Source: Histoplasma ohiense (Eukaryota; Ascomycota; Eurotiomycetes; Onygenales; Ajellomycetaceae). Taken from it: a DNA stretch of 64,000 nucleotides. The notes below the pieces were generated by a model. It was not told the DNA's origin. It searched no databases and saw only the letters and a list, made by a program, of their open reading frames with translations. Positions 23,482 to 35,700 of the stretch are shown here, one piece after another. Position 1 is the stretch's first letter. Each line of letters begins with the position of its first letter. The stretch spans positions 1,121,001-1,185,000 of the forward strand of contig JAEVHH010000005.1 in assembly GCA_017607445.1 (NCBI GenBank), given 5' to 3'. The position numbers were made by a program, and so were the translations under genes.

Positions 23482-23808
23482 TTAAGACCTCGACCAGCCC
23501 ACCGGCGAGGGCGGCGGCGGAGGTGGATGCTCGAACCTATCCTCCATGACGCGCGGATACGCGGCGTACTTGGGCTGCTGCGAGGAAGAGGCCTGCATGG
23601 CGCGGGAGATCTCCTGGGTGAAGGTTGATGTCGAGAAGGACTTGCTGGTTATGCCGCTGGCGCCGTTGGTGTTGCTGGTTGTGCTGGCAGTGGTGCCAGT
23701 GGTGCCCGTGCCGGTCGGCCCGTTGCTGCCGTTTCCCGAGGACTTTGAGGAGGGCATTGGGGCCAGGATGCGTTGGTGGTGATAGCTTTGGGGCATAGTG
23801 GCAGGCAT
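23482..23808 (-). CDS. small Ser/Thr/Gly-rich protein of unknown function
   Basis: A 108-residue single-exon frame starting MPATMPQSYHHQRILAPMPS. It has a middle of Gly/Thr/Asn/Ser low complexity (about 20-55), then SKSFSTSTFTQEISRAMQAS and QQPKYAAYPRVMEDRFEHPP, followed by a run of six prolines. I do not recognise the family. Evidence for a real gene is the defined ATG, the order of distinct segments and the non-random C-terminal part QEISRAMQ...YPRVMEDRFE, which looks like a conserved motif. The long gene-free stretch upstream (23809 onward) would be its promoter side. No signal peptide or membrane helix is seen. It could still be a chance frame. Confidence 0.5.
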   Translation of the reverse strand: MPATMPQSYHHQRILAPMPSSKSSGNGSNGPTGTGTTGTTASTTSNTNGASGITSKSFSTSTFTQEISRAMQASSSQQPKYAAYPRVMEDRFEHPPPPPPSPVGWSRS

Positions 23809-26800
23809 TTTTTCTTGTTTTATGGTTATTTTCCCCTTCCCTTATTCCTTGGTGATTGGATGGCTTGCGGAGAGAAATCGAGCTATATGTATGGATCCTT
23901 CGGGGATTCTGGAAGGATTTGGGTCTTCTCTTTTGTTCCGCCTCTCGGATCTGTTTGAAAGGTTCGAGTCCTTTCTCGTTTAACGTTGGGTTCGTTTGCT
24001 TGAAGGTTGGAGAAATGGCTAATGTGTAATCTTTTTCTTCTGTGCTGATGGGGCCGTTAGCATATGAAATGGATGAACCGACGTTATATGTATATAATTC
24101 CCCCGCTTGCGGCTTTTGCACATGATATTTTGAGTTCTATGCATTTTCGTCCTCGCCACACGGGAACTCTTTTGATTGATATTAATAATTGCTACTCTAC
24201 TGCCGACGTGGATGACGAGCAAAAATGGCCGTGTTCACTTTTCCCCATGTGTTGAGCTCCCAGGCGGCACGAGAGCCGAGGCTCGCAGATGTATATCGTC
24301 CGAAGAAACCGAATACGACAGTGAGAATAACAGAACAGAGATGTTCTACTTACTTTTTCTTCTCGGCTTGAGGGTATCTGGATTGGGTTCTTACTGTATT
24401 ATTATCGATTAGGTGAAGAGGATGATGTGTAGTATATTCTCGGTAGGTATGTAGGTAGGGTAGGTTCTGAGTCCAGAAAACGAAGCGAGCGTCCAGTTTT
24501 TTTTTTTTTTAATATGCAGGTGGTAGAGCTTAAAACGACTGTAGCACTTTGATTCAATGGAGAAAGAAGAGGGCTGGAAAGGAAGAAAGAATGGAAAACC
24601 AGAAAGAAAGAAAAAAGAATCAGCAGAAAAGAGTGCCAGGACAGGGCGGCCAACCCGCTCCATATTTAAATATGCCGGTACATGGACGGCTGGGAACCTG
24701 AAGGGTGATCGCCCAACGACGCAGCCCAGACCGAAAGAAAAAGCAAAAAAAAGGCAATACCCAACGAGGAATTGAAAAAAAAAAATAAAAGATAAAAACC
24801 GGGGTAAGCCCTTCCTGAGGTCACTTCGCTAGTGAACGGAGTTGTATTCGTGTAACTGGCTTAAAACAACTGCTCCGTAGAACTACCTAACCTGCATCGG
24901 GGAGGTCGAGGCCCGTTACAGGTATCCGATGCAAAACCAATAATGACATGATGGAGGATGGATGTGTCTCTGCCCGTCAGACTCAAGACTCAGGCTGGAA
25001 CTGTGACTGTGTTCCAACTTTCCAGGGCCAGGCACTTCGCTCACACCTTGTTCAGTTGCATCCTGTAACCCATTACGTTCACGGATAATAACAACCTCTC
25101 TGAGTCCTGATTTTTATTCCTGGCTCCTCCTTGTCCAGTCATGATATCCACTGCCCGCAGATTCCGAACTTCCGTTTCCAAGGCTATGTTTTTTTTTTTT
25201 TTTTTTTTTTTTTTTGTTATGTACAGATCTGTAGTAGCTCTGCTTTCGTTAACGTGATCGAGAAGTGCTTTCGTTAGCCAGTGCTTGGGCTTGGGGTGTT
25301 CTGTTGCCGTCGCAGTTGCAGCCCAACTGGCTCTGATGTGCCTCCCTCCCGAAGACGGAGTTCCTTTAATAATAATATAGATCAGATATGGTATGGTATT
25401 TTTGTTCGACTCCTGCTGCAGGTTGGAGCTCTGCAGGCATGCATGCATCCATCCCTCCGCGCATTATTATTTTGATATCATTCGGCCATTGGCGGATCGC
25501 GAGTATCTAACATATCCGGGGAAAGAAAGGAGCCAAAAATGAACACGCGGCCATCGGCGGTCCTTCCAAGTTCTCAGGCTGCCTTTTCACGATTCCAGGC
25601 TTCTCCAGGGTTAACAAGGTTTGTTGCTTTGGGTCAAAGGGTGATTGATACTCCGGTCCAGCCTCACGACTAATCATAAACTGTGCCATGGCTTGGGCTC
25701 GGTTGTGTGGAAGGTGGGTCAGAGGCTAGGACCCAGCGACCCGGGCCCCTGGTGCCAGCTCATCAATAGGAGAACCCACCATCAAACACCGGTCATCATT
25801 GTCAATCAGCGTTGTGCTGTCGTCAGTTCGTTGGGCATTGATCGACCATTTTTCTCACTGGGTCTTTGGGCTCAGGCTACCTCGTTCCCTTCTCAACGTG
25901 TCATATTTCCTTTTGTTCTTTTTTTTTTTTTTTTTTTTTTTGGGGGGGTTTTCCCCCTTTGCTTTTCATAATGTGTCACTTTTTCCACGATTTGACTAGT
26001 TTTTGTGGGATGTTCCGCGGCTTCCCCGGCTTCCCCATATCCCGTTCCCAATAGCTTTTTTTGGCCCCACGTTCTGCAAGTTCATTCTTCTTTATTGGGC
26101 CGGGGAACAGCGGGACCGAACGGGCTAACCAACTGTCAACTCATCGCCAGGCGGATCCCCCCGTTTCCGGAACCGAGTGTATATTTATCGAAATCCCGAA
26201 GTTATGGTTCAGATGATAAATAGCCACCTATTGGCAAGTCAAAACTCCATTGACAGATCCATTGACTGGATTCGATTTAGTAGCCAAAAGTCTAAGAGTT
26301 AAATACAGGGCCTGAGCATCGAGCGGCATCATTTTACGTTTCCTCCCCTATACTACGTACTCCGTATGTAACCCACCCCCCCCCCCAGCAGGAACTTCAC
26401 GACGGAAGAGGTTGAACTGAGGGAGCATGTTCTCAAACGAACTAGTCCATAGCGCTGAAACCCAAGGCCCACCGCAAAATCTCACCAGAATCTCAGGAGG
26501 CGTTCCTCGCGGAATCCTCCCTTTTTTGGAGGAAAATCTCACTTCGAGATCCGCGGCTGCGACTATTTCCCATGTGGCTTTGTGGGGAAAGCGGAAAGCA
26601 GGAGCTTACTGCTGAAGTAACCGTGCAATCAGAGCCATTGGACCAACAGCCACTGGGAGAGCTCTCGGTCCTTGCCCCTGTCAGATTGCTAAGTGATTGA
26701 TTCATTGTTACTGTTTGAAACTTCGGACGATAACAAACCTGTTTGACGCAACCTTCGTGAGAATAATAAAATACCAGTGGCTGACACTCCATCAGCAAAA

Positions 26801-28574
26801 AGGAGAAAGAAACAGAAAACACATAAAAATGTAATAACTTTCCAATGGCCATCCCCAGAAAAAAAAAAAAAAAAGAAGAAGGCTAAAAAGTCCGGGGAAT
26901 GGGTATTTTTTTTATTTATGAAATAATATTTTTTTTAACAGAAAAAAAGAAAAGAAAGGAGAACTGATTACGCCACAACCGCTAACCAGATTTAAACAGC
27001 CGCCGGCTAACCTCTGAACCCTGCTAGTACCGCGCGCTAAGCGGCCTTCCAGAAGACTTGCGGAAATTGGGCTTCAAAGCAAAATAATACTTGCTTCCAT
27101 GATCCTTGCAGCCGAGGTAACTGAACGTGAACGCTACTTACTGGTAATTATCTCAAGCGTGATTTACTTGTGCAATTCGCCTGTTTGCAGTTTCGGGACT
27201 ATTTCTTATTATCAAACCCTCACTTTGTGCGACGGTGAGCGGAATCTAACTAGTTGGATGGATGCATACGGAGTACTAGTACTTCAGGCACTCAAATGCA
27301 ATAAACCACATAATCCATGGATCTGGCTCGATTGTGCTTGTGTGGGTACGGAGGTGCAGTGTCTTCACGAGAGTTTATTTGCACAGGACGGATCAAGGGG
27401 GGGGAGTAGGGCACCGCATGACGCAGCATCACTTTGAACAAATAGTTACTACTGCTTACCTCAGCTCACCTGAAACTCATACGCTCGTTGGATCTCCGGG
27501 CTCTTAATTCCAAACACTGCTAGGACGCCTTTTGGTTTTTCTTGTGGAATGGTGACGCACTTCGTTGTGAGGGGGGTATGTGTAACGGGAAGAATTATAT
27601 TTACTCATGTGAAGAGCCGTGAGAATTGATACGAGCATTGCTGTTTCACATGGACTCGGGATTTTTGTCGAAATAGGACTTCAAGCTACCGACGAGGTAG
27701 CGGAGAGTTCCCTGCGGTGGTTGCCGCTAGATCATAATGAAGCCGGGGACTGCTCTTCCGCCGGAGGGAGCGAAGAAGCATTTCGTTCCCGCTCCCGCTG
27801 CAGATACTACTCAGGCCTGGGGTCAGCGGAATCCCAAACTCCCCGTCCGCTGTGAATGTCTCTGCCATCCGCCGCTTGAGCCCTGGAGTTCCAAGGCAAC
27901 AAACATTTTGTTCTGGCTGGTTGCGCCAAAATCAATCTCTCTCTAGTGCTCGAAACCATTTGCCATGATTACAGGCGTTGTTTTACCTCAACCAGGCAAC
28001 AAATTTTCCCTTCACTCCCCATCCCTTGTGCTCCGGGAAAGAGCTCTCGAAAGCTCCATCTCGGCCTAACAATTCTATTCCATAGGATTCCTCATTCCCC
28101 TCTTAGCACCTGTCTAGAGACTTGGCTACGGTCCCGGCCTGCTCTCACTCTCCCTGTCCGTCTCTCTTCAGGGGGAGGCTTGCGGTTGATAGGTTGAATA
28201 AGATTTCACCGCTCATCTAGTTATCTCATGAACGGGCAGTTAACAGCTAGCTTCTGCGAGTTCAAAGTGGAAAGGGGACTGTCGCATCAAGCCTGGCGAT
28301 CCCTAGCCTAGTTTCTTCCTTGGTTTGGGGAACATTCTCGTGGGGAATGGAAAACGGACGAAAAATGGAAAAAAAATGGAGAAAACGCGGAGAAAATTAA
28401 AAATTTTCCCATCTTGAATGTCACCTCAGAAGGAAGAACGAAGCAAGAACAGCAAGTATTCTACCAAAGGGTATTTTTTTATCTAAAATTTACAGGTTTT
28501 ACTTTTTGTTTTCTCCTCCATCAATTTCTCCGAAAATGAAAGGGGAAAAAAAAAAATTTAAAAAAGAAGAGGAC

Positions 28575-28625
28575 TGCTGATAAAAGATGAATTGCCAGAA
28601 AATGCAATCTTTTGATATCAGCAGT
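28575..28625. repeat. imperfect inverted repeat
   Basis: CTGCTGATAAAAGAT at 28575-28589 is the reverse complement of ATCTTTT...ATCAGCAG at 28608-28625, apart from a three-base GAT insertion in the right arm. The loop is 18 nt. It lies in AT-rich non-coding DNA. Confidence 0.5.
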
Positions 28626-31600
28626 ATATCCGAAACAAAGCTAGCTTTTTGGGAGGACATTGTGTCTTCGAGAGAAACATATTTCCTGCGCAAATGTTTG
28701 GTCTTCTTTCATCCAATTCTTTACAAAAAAAAGCATTCAGCGCCTCTCATTCTCATTTATCATAAACTTCCCCTCTCCTCTCTCTAAAATCGTTCAAAGG
28801 TAAGCTCATAGCCATCTCATTAATTTCTTGTTCCTTAGCTTTTGCATAAACGAAATTTAAAATAAAATTGACTGTACATTTGCAATCAAGCTTTCCGCGC
28901 CGATCCGCACCCCTCGGGTAAGCCAGCCGTATGTTGTTTTATTTACACTTTTGTATGTAAAATTAACCGACCCTCCCGACCCCCGCTCCCAGGTGTCCAT
29001 TCGAGCCGAAAAAAAAAGGTGGAGGACGGAAGTCAGTGGGGTTCATACTACGGCAGGGGTTGTTTGGCATCGGTACCCACTTTAACCCGAAGATGGGCGA
29101 TGAGTATCCAAAGGGGAAACAGAAGTTGCATGCCTGAGGCCACGGGGCTCCAAATGAATGGCTTTGCTATGGTTTTTTTCCCCTTCTTCTTGGTGGGGGG
29201 TTACATTTCAGATATTTGTCGAGCCCTTTACGGGGTTCCAACGTTCCTCATTGGCGAGTGAAGAGTCGGTTTTACTTGATCGTTGTCTCAAAGATGGCTC
29301 TTGAAGACAGACATGGGTTTTTACGATCATTGTTGTTTCTATCTCAGCAGAAAGACGTGTTGGCATTGGAAAATTTTCGATTCAATATATGCTAACTCTC
29401 AGGTCAACTTACGGGAGGGAGCAGTTCGTTATATCGCCCTATGACGTACTCCGTAGTTTTTAGTCACATACGACTCCTGACGCACTCCATTCACCAAAAT
29501 CAACTTCTATTTCTACATACGCTATACACACACAAGGAGAACAACAGTCAAATGGTCCCAAGAAGCCCATATTGGCCGTTGTGACATGCAGGTGAGCGAG
29601 CTTTTTATGAAATAGGATCGCAATGGTTTCCAACCTGCAGATATTCATTTAACAAAAGATTATATAGATAAAAGAACGCGTATAGCTTCTTGCAAGTTCA
29701 TACTGGACAGCTGCTGCACCCAAATTTCAAACCATGGGTACCATATTCCGACCCGTTATCTTCCCTTCATTTCGAGGAGTTTGTCTTGTGTTGTCTTGGA
29801 CTCAGCAAAGCAGCCGCAGTGAAAACAAATCACTTCAGTTTCTACAAGTAACTCCTCCGTGTTGCCTTGTCGTGGATTCTGAAATCAGGCTTATTTTCTT
29901 TCCTTTCCTTTGCTTTTCTTTCTTTTCTATTTTCCCATGTCGTATCACATCAAGGAGTAACAGGAAGAGAATAAAAATTCCACAGGTGCGTGGTGGAATA
30001 TGATACAAATATTGCCTCTGGCGCTCCATGCGGCGATAACGATCTTTATGTGAGCCAGTTGTCTTTTGATCCTAAATACCCACTTAACAATACCGTGCGA
30101 GAAACTGGACAGAGATATATCTATGTGCGAGGAAGGGCCTTGGATCTATGTGCGGAATATCATTTACCAAACCCCGATAGTGATCCAAGACGATTTTTTT
30201 TTTTTTATCCAGCCAACTGATAACCACCATGTTTATTCATATCTAGGGATTTCTATTCTCTACGGATACGGGTTGCTTGTCTGCAGTGTTGCATATAAGA
30301 CAGCAAGGACTATCAAAAGGAGAAAAACAACTCTCTTTGACAAGTTCAATGATAACTATCTCGAGGTGAGAGGGAGATGTGGGTGCTAACATGAGAGACT
30401 TCTTCGCCGTTGCACTAAACAGAAAGGAATGAGGAGGGTGTTTTTATCATGATGGCGTGCTCTTCGCATCTTAAGAGGCTATTACTGTGCAGAGCGATGG
30501 AAGAAAATTTTTCATTGTACTAGTAATTAGTAACTGTTGATGAGTGCCCGTCGAACTGGGAGCGAATCAAATGCTATCCAGTTCTCAGAGTCAACCATCA
30601 AGGATCAAAAGGATTACAGGGACTTCCATCTTCCCCCCTCCCTCGCCCCCCGTATTGTTCTTTGGATATCCAGCCGCGGTACCTGACAAGCCCATGTAAC
30701 CAGGATTACCACCGCTTGCTCGGCAAGACGACGTCACCAACATAAGGGCAAAGCAGAGTTCGACAACAATGTTTTTAGAATACCGTATCATCCCATTCCA
30801 ATTCGGGAAGCTGGGAGACAAGGAAATATCAAAATTTTCCATATCCAAATTGTGTTTGGTTGCCAATGAACGCAATCTTTTCCCGACAAGGGGAGCGTCT
30901 ACTGCTGCGTTAAGTTAAAGTATAGATAGATTTACGTATCCATTCTCCCCCCCCACAAAGAAAGAAGAGGCCTTACTTTCCCGAGTGGCGGCTCACTATG
31001 AGAACTTCGCTCCGGACAAAAGTGAAGATTTATCTGTCGACAGCCCAGCCAATTGTGATCGCAGCTATTCCTTCCGAGGACTACATCACCTCGCAGTTAA
31101 CTTCCGCTGGGCCCAGACTGTCTTATTAATGCCGCCGATCTGCAAGGGATCAGGCGCAAGGTGCCAGCCAGGTGGAGACTTTCCTGCCTTTCCTGCCTGC
31201 GTATGTTTTTCCTCCTTGTTCCCCAGCCTTGAAATCAGGAATATCACGTGGAGCGGGACCCCCATGTATCATGTATCATAGCTGGGTTTGACCACTGTTT
31301 TGTTTTTTTTTGTTTTTTGTTTTTTTTTTTTTTGACCCCGTGGCCTACAGAGGCTTTGTATTACGCAGTGATTATTGAGCGATTACGCATCCGTTCTATC
31401 CTGTCATTATTACTGTTGAGGATAAAAAAAGGAAAGGTGATGGTAGAAGCGGGATGCTTTGTTGGGATTGTTGATCATGACCGTGAATGCATAAGGTAAC
31501 TGCGACAGCTTGGCCCAACTATCGCCAGGCCATTCGCAGTCGAGCCAGGGAGAATGAACAACCCTCATACGCACACCGTCGTCTCACGTCCACCGCCTGC

Positions 31601-32057
31601 AATTCTAAATAACTATGACGGGGAACATGTATGACAGAGTTTTTTCAACCTTTACCTTTCCCGTTTGGCTTTTATGTTAAGCATAAAAAGGTTTGGCCAG
31701 GCCTTTGTTCGACCCTCCGTATCGCCAGTACCGCGTAACGGACAGTTACCACGTATTAGTCGTTTTTTCCGGAGCCAGGAATAAAATAATTCCCTCACTT
31801 TTCGCGCGCGTGATGCGCAAGACCTGGCCGCGCACCCGCCCCAAAAACCCCACCCAACCCCGCTTCAACCGACGCTTTCCGCCAGCAACTGCACCAGCCA
31901 CGGTCGCCGTGATTGGCCGTGGAGCTGTGACTGGTTGGCCTGTGACGGGTGTGTATTGTCACGACGTATGCAGCGGTATCTTACACCATTTCCTGGGGTT
32001 GGCCACTGGGATCTGCACCTGTATTGAGACTCTGTAACGTGCGTACCACGTACGGAA

Positions 32058-32086
32058 TACAGATTACTGTACATCTGTACGGAGTA
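32058..32086. promoter_or_regulatory. dyad element combining two recurrent words, upstream of GDH2
   Basis: TACAGAT (32058-32064) and ATCTGTA (32073-32079) form a perfect dyad around TACTGTAC. The element contains ACTGTACAT (32066-32074) and overlaps TACGGAGTA (32078-32086). It lies about 690 bp before the GDH2 start codon. A regulatory role is inference. Confidence 0.3.
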
Positions 32087-32773
32087 CCCAGGTTAGGAGG
32101 GTAAGCCGTTTTGTGGACTTGTAAGGCGTGCAACGTGGTATAACTAACCATACAGATTACATGATACATAGATTTTTTTTGCTTTTTCTTCGCTCTCCCT
32201 CCCCCAGGATCCATCCTCCATTCACATTTTAAAATATATATATAGATATATATATCTATAACTCTACTGCGTATATATGCACGTATGGGTTTTTCTATAT
32301 ATCCCATCGACCCCATCTCCATCTCCATCTCCATGTCCATGCCATCAAGTCAATAATCAATAGCTAGGAATTCTCGTCTGTCTGTCTCATGGCAGTCGTA
32401 CTTCCCTTCTTCCCCCGCTTCTTCTCCCTGCTCGTCTGATTTCCGCCAATTCTCCAATCAGTCCTCTTTGAACCTATCCCTGCTTCTAAATTTATCTGGG
32501 AGCTATTATCACCGTTTCAGCTTGGATTCCCCTCCATTCCAACTCTTGGGCAATCGATCGTGCCCCGCCAGCCATTCTCTATCGTGGTGTCTCAGCGTTC
32601 CCTGGTGTTTCAAATCTCTCATTGCATCTCTATGTTAATCGCTGCACCTGGTTTTCTTCCTCCTTGAAATACCGTTTGTTCTATAGAACTATATCGAGAT
32701 CAAAAGAACAGAAACCCTCCAAAAAAAAGAACAAAAAAGCTCCAGCCCCCCATCCCCCACAATTGTTTCCACC

Positions 32774-35700
32774 ATGTCTTCACAACCCGCAACCATCAAC
32801 CCCACCACCATTCCAAACCCCGATCTCTCCTCCGCAACGGTGACCACGGATAGCGAAAAACCCAAATCCGCATCTTCCAACGGCGTCAGCATGTTCTCCA
32901 GACCCGTTGCCACTCCGCTCTCGTCCAAGGAGGGCTCTGGCACCGGAACCCCCACCACCGGCTTCCAGAGACATCCCCTCGTCAATAAACAGTTGGACAT
33001 GGTCATCCGCACTCCGGGCCGTCAGCCATCGCCCCAGCCCACGCATCTGGGCATTCCAGGTGGCACACATCGTGTATTGTCTGAGGAAGGCCCCGGGTAT
33101 GTCGCGGCGAAGTTTGAGGGGAAGAAGAAGCAGATGGAGGCTGGTGAGTTTTTTACACACTTCTTAAACCAAAAAAAAAAAAAAAAAAAGGAAAAGAAAA
33201 AAAAATCTGATTTAGCTTGGGATCATGACTAACTAATTGGAATAGTTATGGACCAGCTCGAGGAGAAGGGATTCATCCCATTTGAGTTCGTCTCGTCGGA
33301 AACCAACTGGTTCTACAACATGCTTGGCATTGACGACATGTACTTCCAGACCGAGACCGTCGATGCTATCGTCAGCCATATCCTCTCCCTCTACGCCGCG
33401 AAAGTTGCCGCATATGCCCGCGATGATAAGCGCCTGGAGATAAGGCTGGATAAGGAAGCTGCCGACCATGCTGTCTACATCGACACCAGCAAGCCCGGGA
33501 TAAGTGCCATCGATGGGCCACGCTATGAGCAGCGCATCGACGAGAAATACATCAATGGCTCGACTCCAAAAAACAGCTATCGTGTTGAAACTTTCCGTTC
33601 TGCCAGCTCCCTTCCGGATAACCATGAGCAGCAGCTACGTTGCTACTTCGTATACAAATGTCTCTTCAACGAGCCTCATCCAGACCCGGAGGAGACCAAT
33701 ATTGAGATCGTGGGTGAGAAGCGCTTCTTGCAAAAGGCTACCGCGAACACAAAGGCAATTTACCAGGAGATCATTATCAATGCCGTGGCTAGATCTGGCC
33801 CTGTTATTGAAATGTTCGAGATTGAAGGGAGTCGCGAAAAGAGACTCGTCATCGCATACCGCCAAGGTTCCGCCATGGGCATGTTCAGCGCCCTGTCTGA
33901 TCTCTACCATTACTACCGTCTTACAAGCTCTCGCAAGTACCTGGAGAACTTCTCCAATGGTATCACTGTGGTCTCGCTCTATCTGAAACCCATGGAAGGC
34001 GCAGAAGTCTCCGGCAAACACCCGCCCATCGAAGCTGCGATCCATCAGATCATGAAGGAGATCTCGTTGCTCTACTGTATTCCTCAGAACAAGTTCCAGA
34101 GCCATTTTGCCAGCGGCCGTCTTAGCTTACAGGAGACTATCTACGCCCATTGCGTATGGGTCTTCGTGCAACAGTTCCTGAACCGCTTGGGATCTGAGTA
34201 CACCTCCCTAACCGCTCTCCTCGACTCTAGCAACACTTCGCATGCTGAGCTCCTTTCGAAGATCAAGAAGCGACTTCGTACCGAAACTTTCACCTCAGAT
34301 TATATCCTCGAGATCATCAACAAATACCCCCAACTCATCCACAAGCTGTATCTTGATTTCGCCAAAACACATTACGTGCAGATGGTCGAAGGAGTTCCTG
34401 ATGACTTCCTCCCCACGCTTAGCTACTTGCGTCTGCAGGTTGATGAGCCCCTGGACCACGACCGCCTCGACGAGCTGGTCTCTAAAACCGTCGTCAGCGA
34501 GAATGACGAGATGGTCATGAACTCATTCCGCATCTTCAACGCCGCTGTCCTCAAGACTAACTTCTACACCCCGACCAAGGTCGCCCTCAGTTTCCGTCTC
34601 AACGCGGATTTCCTGCCCAAACACGAATACCCCCAGCGCTTGTACGGAATGTTCCTCATAATCAGCTCTGAGTTCCGCGGCTTCCATCTCCGCTTCCGCG
34701 ATATAGCCCGTGGCGGTATCCGGATAGTCAAAAGTCGTGACAAGGAAGCCTATGCCATCAATGCCCGTTCGCTGTTTGATGAAAATTACAACCTCGCTAA
34801 TACCCAGCAGCGGAAGAACAAGGATATCCCAGAAGGTGGCGCTAAGGGCGTTATCCTGCTCGACGTTAACCATCAGAACAAGGCGAGAGTGGCCTTTGAA
34901 AAGTACGTCGACAGTATCCTCGACCTGCTCCTCCCGCCCGTCAGCCCTGGTATCAAAGACCCCATAGTCGACCTCCACGGACAGGATGAGATCCTCTTCA
35001 TGGGCCCCGACGAGAACACTGCTGAGTTAGTCGATTGGGCAACACACCATGCGCGAAAGCGCGGTGCGCCCTGGTGGAAGTCCTTCTTTACCGGCAAGAG
35101 CCCCAAACTTGGTGGTATCCCCCATGACAGATATGGCATGACCACATTATCTGTCCGCCAGTATGTCCTTGGCATCTACCGCAAGACAGGCATCGACCCA
35201 TCCACAGTCCGTAAAATGCAAACCGGCGGCCCCGACGGCGATCTGGGCTCCAACGAAATCCTCCTCGGGAACGAGAAATACTGCGCCATCGTCGACGGGT
35301 CTGGCGTCATTGTCGACCCGCAGGGTCTCGACCGCGACGAGCTCGTCAGACTAGCCAAGAAGCGCGCCATGATCGTCCACTATGATGCATCCAAGCTATC
35401 CGCAGAAGGTTACCGCGTTCTCGTCGATGACACCAATGTCACCCTTCCGGACGGCGAACTCGTCCACAACGGCACCGTCTTCCGCAATACCTTCCACCTC
35501 CGCGGCGGGCGGAACTTTGACGTCTTCGTCCCTTGTGGTGGGCGGCCGGAATCCATCGACCTCAGCAACGTTGGCCGGCTGATCGAAAACGGCAAAGCTA
35601 CCATCCCCTACATTGTCGAGGGCGCCAACCTTTTCCTGACCCAGGACAGCAAAATCCGCCTAGAGAAAGCCGGCTGCGTCGTCTTCAAAGACGCCTCCGT

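Larger units (their letters stand above)
23809..32773. other. gene-poor interval of about 9 kb upstream of GDH2
   Basis: No frame on either strand reads like a known protein, and I could not assemble spliced exons. The DNA contains homopolymer tracts (27 T at 25189-25215; about 23 T then 7 G at 25919-25948; 12 C near 26375-26386) and T/G tracts near 31290-31334. There are four exact copies of TACGGAGTA or its complement (26358, 27267, 29447, 32078) and two of ACTGTACAT (28871, 32066). An imperfect inverted repeat lies at 28575-28625 and a (TA)n-type palindrome near 32233-32262. The last 300-400 bases before 32774 are probably promoter and 5' leader of GDH2. Long non-coding transcripts or relic transposons are possible but unproved. 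Confidence 0.5.

Noticed and set aside
23940..23985. T-arm-like sequence AAAGG-TTCGAGT-CCTTT suggesting a tRNA
   Set aside because: No acceptor stem, D-arm or anticodon arm can be built around it.
31693..32037. 114-codon plus-strand frame upstream of GDH2
   Set aside because: No recognisable motif; Pro/Arg/Thr-rich composition follows local GC content and the frame overlaps presumed promoter DNA.
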